64,000 nt of DNA, taken from NCBI GenBank assembly GCA_001839685.1, contig MLAK01000949.1, positions 1,759 through 65,758 on the forward strand, in the 5' to 3' direction. This document shows positions 59,945-64,000 of the stretch, piece after piece (position 1 is the first letter of the stretch; each line of letters opens with the position of its first letter). Under the pieces are notes generated by a model. That model ran no database searches. It was not told where the DNA came from and saw only the letters and a program-made list of their open reading frames with translations. Position numbers and translations under genes: made by a program. This DNA comes from Tritrichomonas foetus (taxonomy: Eukaryota; Parabasalia; Tritrichomonadida; Tritrichomonadidae).

Positions 59945-62900
59945 ATGAATATTTCCGAGATTCCTATACCATCAACTTCCAGTGAAATGATTCAAACAGC
60001 AGATGATTACTATTGGACATTTTATCTAGAAATGGTCCGAATGAGTAATTCAAAATTAGCTGCACATGTGGAAAAGTACCTTCAATTGATATATCAGCTT
60101 TCAAAATCACCATCTATCCAGGATATGATGCGCGCTGCAACAGGATGCTTAGCTTTGCATCGTTTTGGATATCGAAATTTTCAGATTCTGGCAAGCGTCT
60201 TCGACAGGACAGTTCCACAAACTGACCCAGAATATGTCGCATTTACAAGCTACGTTGCAAGCAGACTGACTCACCACCCAAATCTTGAGCAATCACGATT
60301 TGTCCAACATTTGCTTGACCGAACATTGGGATGGATGCGCGCTCATGGACGAAGAGCTCGTCCACTTGCTGCTGCATCAATGATTGAAGCAGTTGCAATG
60401 AACGCGGGAAATAGCATCAGCGGATTTTTGCCACAATTCCAAAGCTCTATTTGGCTTCTTGTTTCACACAAGTCAGTTGATATTCTTCAAGCTACTGCCA
60501 AAACTATTCGTGCATTCTCAATGTCTATTTTAAGATATGCTAGAAGTGATTTAGATTCGTACTTAACATTTTTAACTCAGTTATGTATTCGTTTATTATC
60601 TTTTGGTAGTTTAATTAGAATGTATGCTGCATTAATTCTTCTGGAGCAAATTATTTTAATTTCACCAAACTTTTTCTTAAACCATGTGATGAATTTATAT
60701 TCATCTATTTCAGATGTAATTGAAGATTCACAACCACACGTGAAAAGCACAGCTTATGCAACAATTGCTTGCTTTTCAATCGTCGATAAAAAACTTTTTG
60801 TTGAAACAATAGCTGATGATCTTTTTGAAATGACACCTGATTTACTCAAACTTTATCCAGAAGATATAGTTCGTGCACTTGGCGTCATGCTTGAAAATGT
60901 TCCATCTTGGATGATCACCAAACAAGAAGAATTAAAGAAATTCGTCGTTGATTTATTAGAATTGAAACAAAAAAAAAGAGATTTTGCTTTACAACTTCTT
61001 ACTCATCTTTTGAAAACATTTGGAAAAGATATAATTCCAATTAACACAAAATTAATCGAAACGCTTATTGAGCTTCCACTTACTAATTCTTATAGAGAGT
61101 GCTTTGTTGAATTATCGAGTATAGAAAGTGCGGTCCCACAAGAAATAGCAAACTTAATCATTAAAAAGGTGAAATCTGAAATGAATAATCCAACTGCAGC
61201 TGCAGCTGCTTTGATGTTTATTGCTGAACTTCCTGCAAATATTTTTGCAAGTGATACTAACAATATAATCGATTCAATAACCAAGAAATATCGTTCAGAT
61301 GATGTTGAAACAAGAAAACAAGTAGCACCAGCTATTTATAACATATCGACAATTTGTAAACCAGACGAAGTTGACCAAATTAGACTTCAAATGATGCAAG
61401 CAGCTGTGAATGATAATGATCCAAGAGCAAGAAAATCTGTCTTAAAAGTTCTTGAAAAGCATTGCACAAAAGATTTAGGAAAACCAGAAAACATGAAATT
61501 CTTCCAAATTTATGCAAACGATGATTCTCAGAGATGTAGAGAAATTGCATTCAAAATTATTGCTAATCTTGCTAAATATAATCCCCTTCAAATTTCTTCA
61601 ATAACCAGATGTTCAATGCTTGATTATTTCTTCACAATTCGACACATTATTAGCATTCGTCAAATTTCACGTATTATTCAAACTCTTCCGAATTTAATTG
61701 CAGCATCTTCATTAACAATCAAGGCTTACTCAGCAGGATTAATGGAAATTCTTATGAATATATTAAATAAGTATACTATTAAATATAACTATGAAAATTT
61801 CCTTGAAAAAGAATCTGAAACAATCATTTTAATTCGTACAGTCGATTCTATTTCTCTCCTCGCACCACTTGATCCAGAACTTGTTTCTCTTTATGCTGAC
61901 GAGATGATTCCATTGTTATGCGATTATTTAATTAATACTGATATTCGTTTATATCAACTTTCTATTTTAAACTTATTCCAAACACTTTACACAGCCCCAG
62001 CATCAACATTAGCATATCGAGAAAAAGCTCCAATGATTTTATCTGTTTGTTCGAAACTTCTTGCATCAACAATTTCTAGAAATGTTCGAATGGCAATTCT
62101 TAAAGTTGTTGGACTTTTAGGTGTTATGGAAGTTCATCAGCAACAACTTCCAAAAAAACTTAGTGCACCAGCAAATGTTGATCCAGAATTAGCAAGAATG
62201 TTCTTCCATCCTTCACGTGATTCTGATGATCCCGTTGATGACATTCTCCTTTTACAAAGTGGAAGTAGTGTTGAACAATATTATACATCATTTTGTGCAC
62301 AATCTCTTCTTGATGTTTTCAATGATGATAGTCTTCATGAATATTATCCTGATGCAGTTGAAGCCCTTGTTCAGGTTTTAGAAAAGCCTAAAATGTGGGC
62401 TTTAAGCATGCTTGATGCTTTCTGCTCAAGAATGCTTACAGTGCTCGAAGAAAGTGAATCCAATACTGAAATATCCATTTTAATTACAAGTTTCACAAAA
62501 TTAGTGTCATCATCAACACATAATACATCGCCTTTCTTAGCACGGGCTTTGAAATTTATTCGTGAAAGATTCTGTGATGAATTAAGACTCGAATTCCTTG
62601 ATTTGATTATTGCTTTCTTACAGTCAATAAAAGATGGACTCTCACCATATGCATCAGAAATAATTTGCTTGCTTATGGACAACCTTGAAAATGCTCATAC
62701 TTCTGATGCTGATGTTTGCCAACGTGTTTTGAAAGCATTTTCTATAATTGGCCTCTTTGCAAATGATCTTCTTTATTTGGTTGTTCCTAAGATTTGTGAT
62801 ACGATCGAATGTGAATTAACTCTTGAAGTTGTTCGCATTATGTCATTCGATACACTTCAAGCACTTGCAAAAGCAGCCGATATAATGCCTTGCATGGGTG

Positions 62901-64000
62901 TTTTGATACGTGCTCTCACACAAGGATTTGATTCAAGTGAACCAGCAACAAGAAATGCCTCAATGAATTTAGTTTATGTTTTAATTAAAGGATATGGAAA
63001 ACTTTTCTTATTAAATGCTGCACCACTTATCGATAAAATCAATAAAAATAAAATGGAAACACTTGAATTAAAAAGATTACTTGCAGGTGTTAAAGATAAT
63101 AACAACGAAACATTTAAACCAGTCTGTGATGAAAAACCTAAAAGACAACTAGTCGAGCCACCACTAAAGCTTGATTTCAACGCTGATATCATCACAACAA
63201 GAGCCACTGCAATTAACATGGGTGCTGCAAAACAATTAGAAAAATGGCTTAGATCATTCATTGTTACTTTAATTGGATCTTCAACATCACCAAAAATCCG
63301 TGCATGCACTCAACTTGCTTCACTTTATTACCCATTTGCACGAAAACTCTTTAAGCCAGCATTTTATAACTGTTGGACCCAACTTAAGAAGAGAAACATA
63401 GCACAGATCACAAATGCTTTTCGACAACTTCTTAATGCAAAGGATTCAAGTGAAACTGTGGTTAGAGAAATTATCGACCTTATTGTTTTCATGGACAAGA
63501 TTGAAATGCCTTTAGATTTACCAGTTGAAGATGTAATTGCTGCTTGTATTAAATATGGAAGAGAAGCTTATGCATTAAGACTTCAACAAATAGTATTCGA
63601 AGACAATGCAAATGCTGAAGGAAACATTAAGAACTTAATTGATATTTTCGTTCAACTTGGAAACTGGCCAGATGCAATTGGAATCTGGAAGAGAAGTTTA
63701 ATGGTATCATCAGCATTCAACAAAGTTGAAATAATGACTAAGCTTCGAATGTGGGATCAAGTTGAACCAATGAACAGACAAATATTTAACCAAACCAAAG
63801 GCATTAATTCATTTATTGGACTTTCACAATCACTTGCATCAATGGCAAATTGGGATAAGGTTATGGAATTGTATGACACATATACAAAACTTCCAAGTCA
63901 ACATCAATGCCAATGCTCGCAATACTTTGCTGAGGCTGCTATGCATCTTGGAAGGTGGGATGTTTTAGATGAAACATTAAAAGTTGCACCAGATGATAAT
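59945..64000 (+). CDS. TOR-like PI3K-related kinase, N-terminal part (truncated by window edge)
   Basis: An open frame of 1352 codons from ATG 59945 that runs to the last base without a stop. It is a helical solenoid of HEAT-type repeats, e.g. AAASMIEAVAMNAGNSISGF, VLKVLEKHCTKDLG and TISRNVRMAILKVVGLLGVM. From about residue 1200 the sequence takes the form of a FAT domain: AYALRLQQIVFEDNANAEGN, FVQLGNWPDAIGIWKRSLM, MTKLRMWDQVEPMNRQIF, MANWDKVMELYDTY and LGRWDVLDETLKVAPDD, close in style to TOR (which has LGEWDRMEEY). The FRB, kinase and FATC domains should lie beyond the window. TOR controls growth in response to nutrients. Other PIKKs (ATM, ATR, SMG1) are less likely given the early FAT position and wording. 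Confidence 0.78.
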   Translation, partial: MNISEIPIPSTSSEMIQTADDYYWTFYLEMVRMSNSKLAAHVEKYLQLIYQLSKSPSIQDMMRAATGCLALHRFGYRNFQILASVFDRTVPQTDPEYVAFTSYVASRLTHHPNLEQSRFVQHLLDRTLGWMRAHGRRARPLAAASMIEAVAMNAGNSISGFLPQFQSSIWLLVSHKSVDILQATAKTIRAFSMSILRYARSDLDSYLTFLTQLCIRLLSFGSLIRMYAALILLEQIILISPNFFLNHVMNLYSSISDVIEDSQPHVKSTAYATIACFSIVDKKLFVETIADDLFEMTPDLLKLYPEDIVRALGVMLENVPSWMITKQEELKKFVVDLLELKQKKRDFALQLLTHLLKTFGKDIIPINTKLIETLIELPLTNSYRECFVELSSIESAVPQEIANLIIKKVKSEMNNPTAAAAALMFIAELPANIFASDTNNIIDSITKKYRSDDVETRKQVAPAIYNISTICKPDEVDQIRLQMMQAAVNDNDPRARKSVLKVLEKHCTKDLGKPENMKFFQIYANDDSQRCREIAFKIIANLAKYNPLQISSITRCSMLDYFFTIRHIISIRQISRIIQTLPNLIAASSLTIKAYSAGLMEILMNILNKYTIKYNYENFLEKESETIILIRTVDSISLLAPLDPELVSLYADEMIPLLCDYLINTDIRLYQLSILNLFQTLYTAPASTLAYREKAPMILSVCSKLLASTISRNVRMAILKVVGLLGVMEVHQQQLPKKLSAPANVDPELARMFFHPSRDSDDPVDDILLLQSGSSVEQYYTSFCAQSLLDVFNDDSLHEYYPDAVEALVQVLEKPKMWALSMLDAFCSRMLTVLEESESNTEISILITSFTKLVSSSTHNTSPFLARALKFIRERFCDELRLEFLDLIIAFLQSIKDGLSPYASEIICLLMDNLENAHTSDADVCQRVLKAFSIIGLFANDLLYLVVPKICDTIECELTLEVVRIMSFDTLQALAKAADIMPCMGVLIRALTQGFDSSEPATRNASMNLVYVLIKGYGKLFLLNAAPLIDKINKNKMETLELKRLLAGVKDNNNETFKPVCDEKPKRQLVEPPLKLDFNADIITTRATAINMGAAKQLEKWLRSFIVTLIGSSTSPKIRACTQLASLYYPFARKLFKPAFYNCWTQLKKRNIAQITNAFRQLLNAKDSSETVVREIIDLIVFMDKIEMPLDLPVEDVIAACIKYGREAYALRLQQIVFEDNANAEGNIKNLIDIFVQLGNWPDAIGIWKRSLMVSSAFNKVEIMTKLRMWDQVEPMNRQIFNQTKGINSFIGLSQSLASMANWDKVMELYDTYTKLPSQHQCQCSQYFAEAAMHLGRWDVLDETLKVAPDDN

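Overview
The window reads as nuclear DNA of a trichomonad (Parabasalia), possibly Tritrichomonas or a relative; the species is inference. It is AT-rich, with intronless genes on both strands and short to medium spacers. TCAY(T/A)-type initiator-like elements sit only a few to about 20 bases before several start codons. One protein-kinase gene carries an intron whose ends, GTATGT and ACTAACATACAG, are the characteristic trichomonad splice motifs. A malic enzyme with an organelle-type leader, a bacterial-type cysteine synthase, a BTB-like/ankyrin protein and a bacterial-type secreted nuclease fit a hydrogenosome-bearing parasite or commensal.

Layout. 0-10 kb: ubiquitin-fold protein, unknown protein, glucosidase II alpha-like GH31 enzyme, AP-3 beta, RPB6, TTLL-type tubulin ligase, PKB/Akt-like kinase. 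11-20 kb: DENN protein, FACT subunit Pob3/SSRP1, MON1, cysteine synthase, DHHC palmitoyltransferase. 20-30 kb: epsilon-tubulin, a 55-residue protein ending in a cysteine cluster, a beta-barrel protein of probable hydrogenosomal outer membrane, a decayed ankyrin-type gene, a PlsC-type acyltransferase, a multi-pass membrane protein, DNA primase large subunit. 30-40 kb: two tandem, very large disordered proteins that combine an N-terminal FOP/TON1/LisH-like region with C2 domains. 40-48 kb: a small acidic protein, a coiled-coil protein, a decayed surface-type gene, a second multi-pass membrane protein and a long gene-free stretch. 48-64 kb: malic enzyme, BAR-like endocytic protein, tRNA-Gly(UCC), intron-containing SNF1/BRSK-like kinase, BTB-like/ankyrin protein, endonuclease I, and the first 1352 codons of a TOR-type PI3K-like kinase that runs off the right edge.

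Themes. Basal body and microtubule functions are well represented (epsilon-tubulin, TTLL, the two FOP-like proteins). So is membrane traffic (AP-3 beta, MON1, DENN, DHHC, BAR-like, the two GOST-like proteins). PKB-like, SNF1/BRSK-like and TOR kinases point to nutrient and growth signalling. These are scattered single genes, as expected for a eukaryote, not operons.

The most novel-looking items are the FOP-LisH/C2 pair with internal short-motif repeats, the 470-base intron built around ten copies of a 19-base repeat, the tiny Cys4-tailed protein, and an AACTTTTTC motif recurring upstream of many genes. All calls are from reading the sequence; no database search was run.
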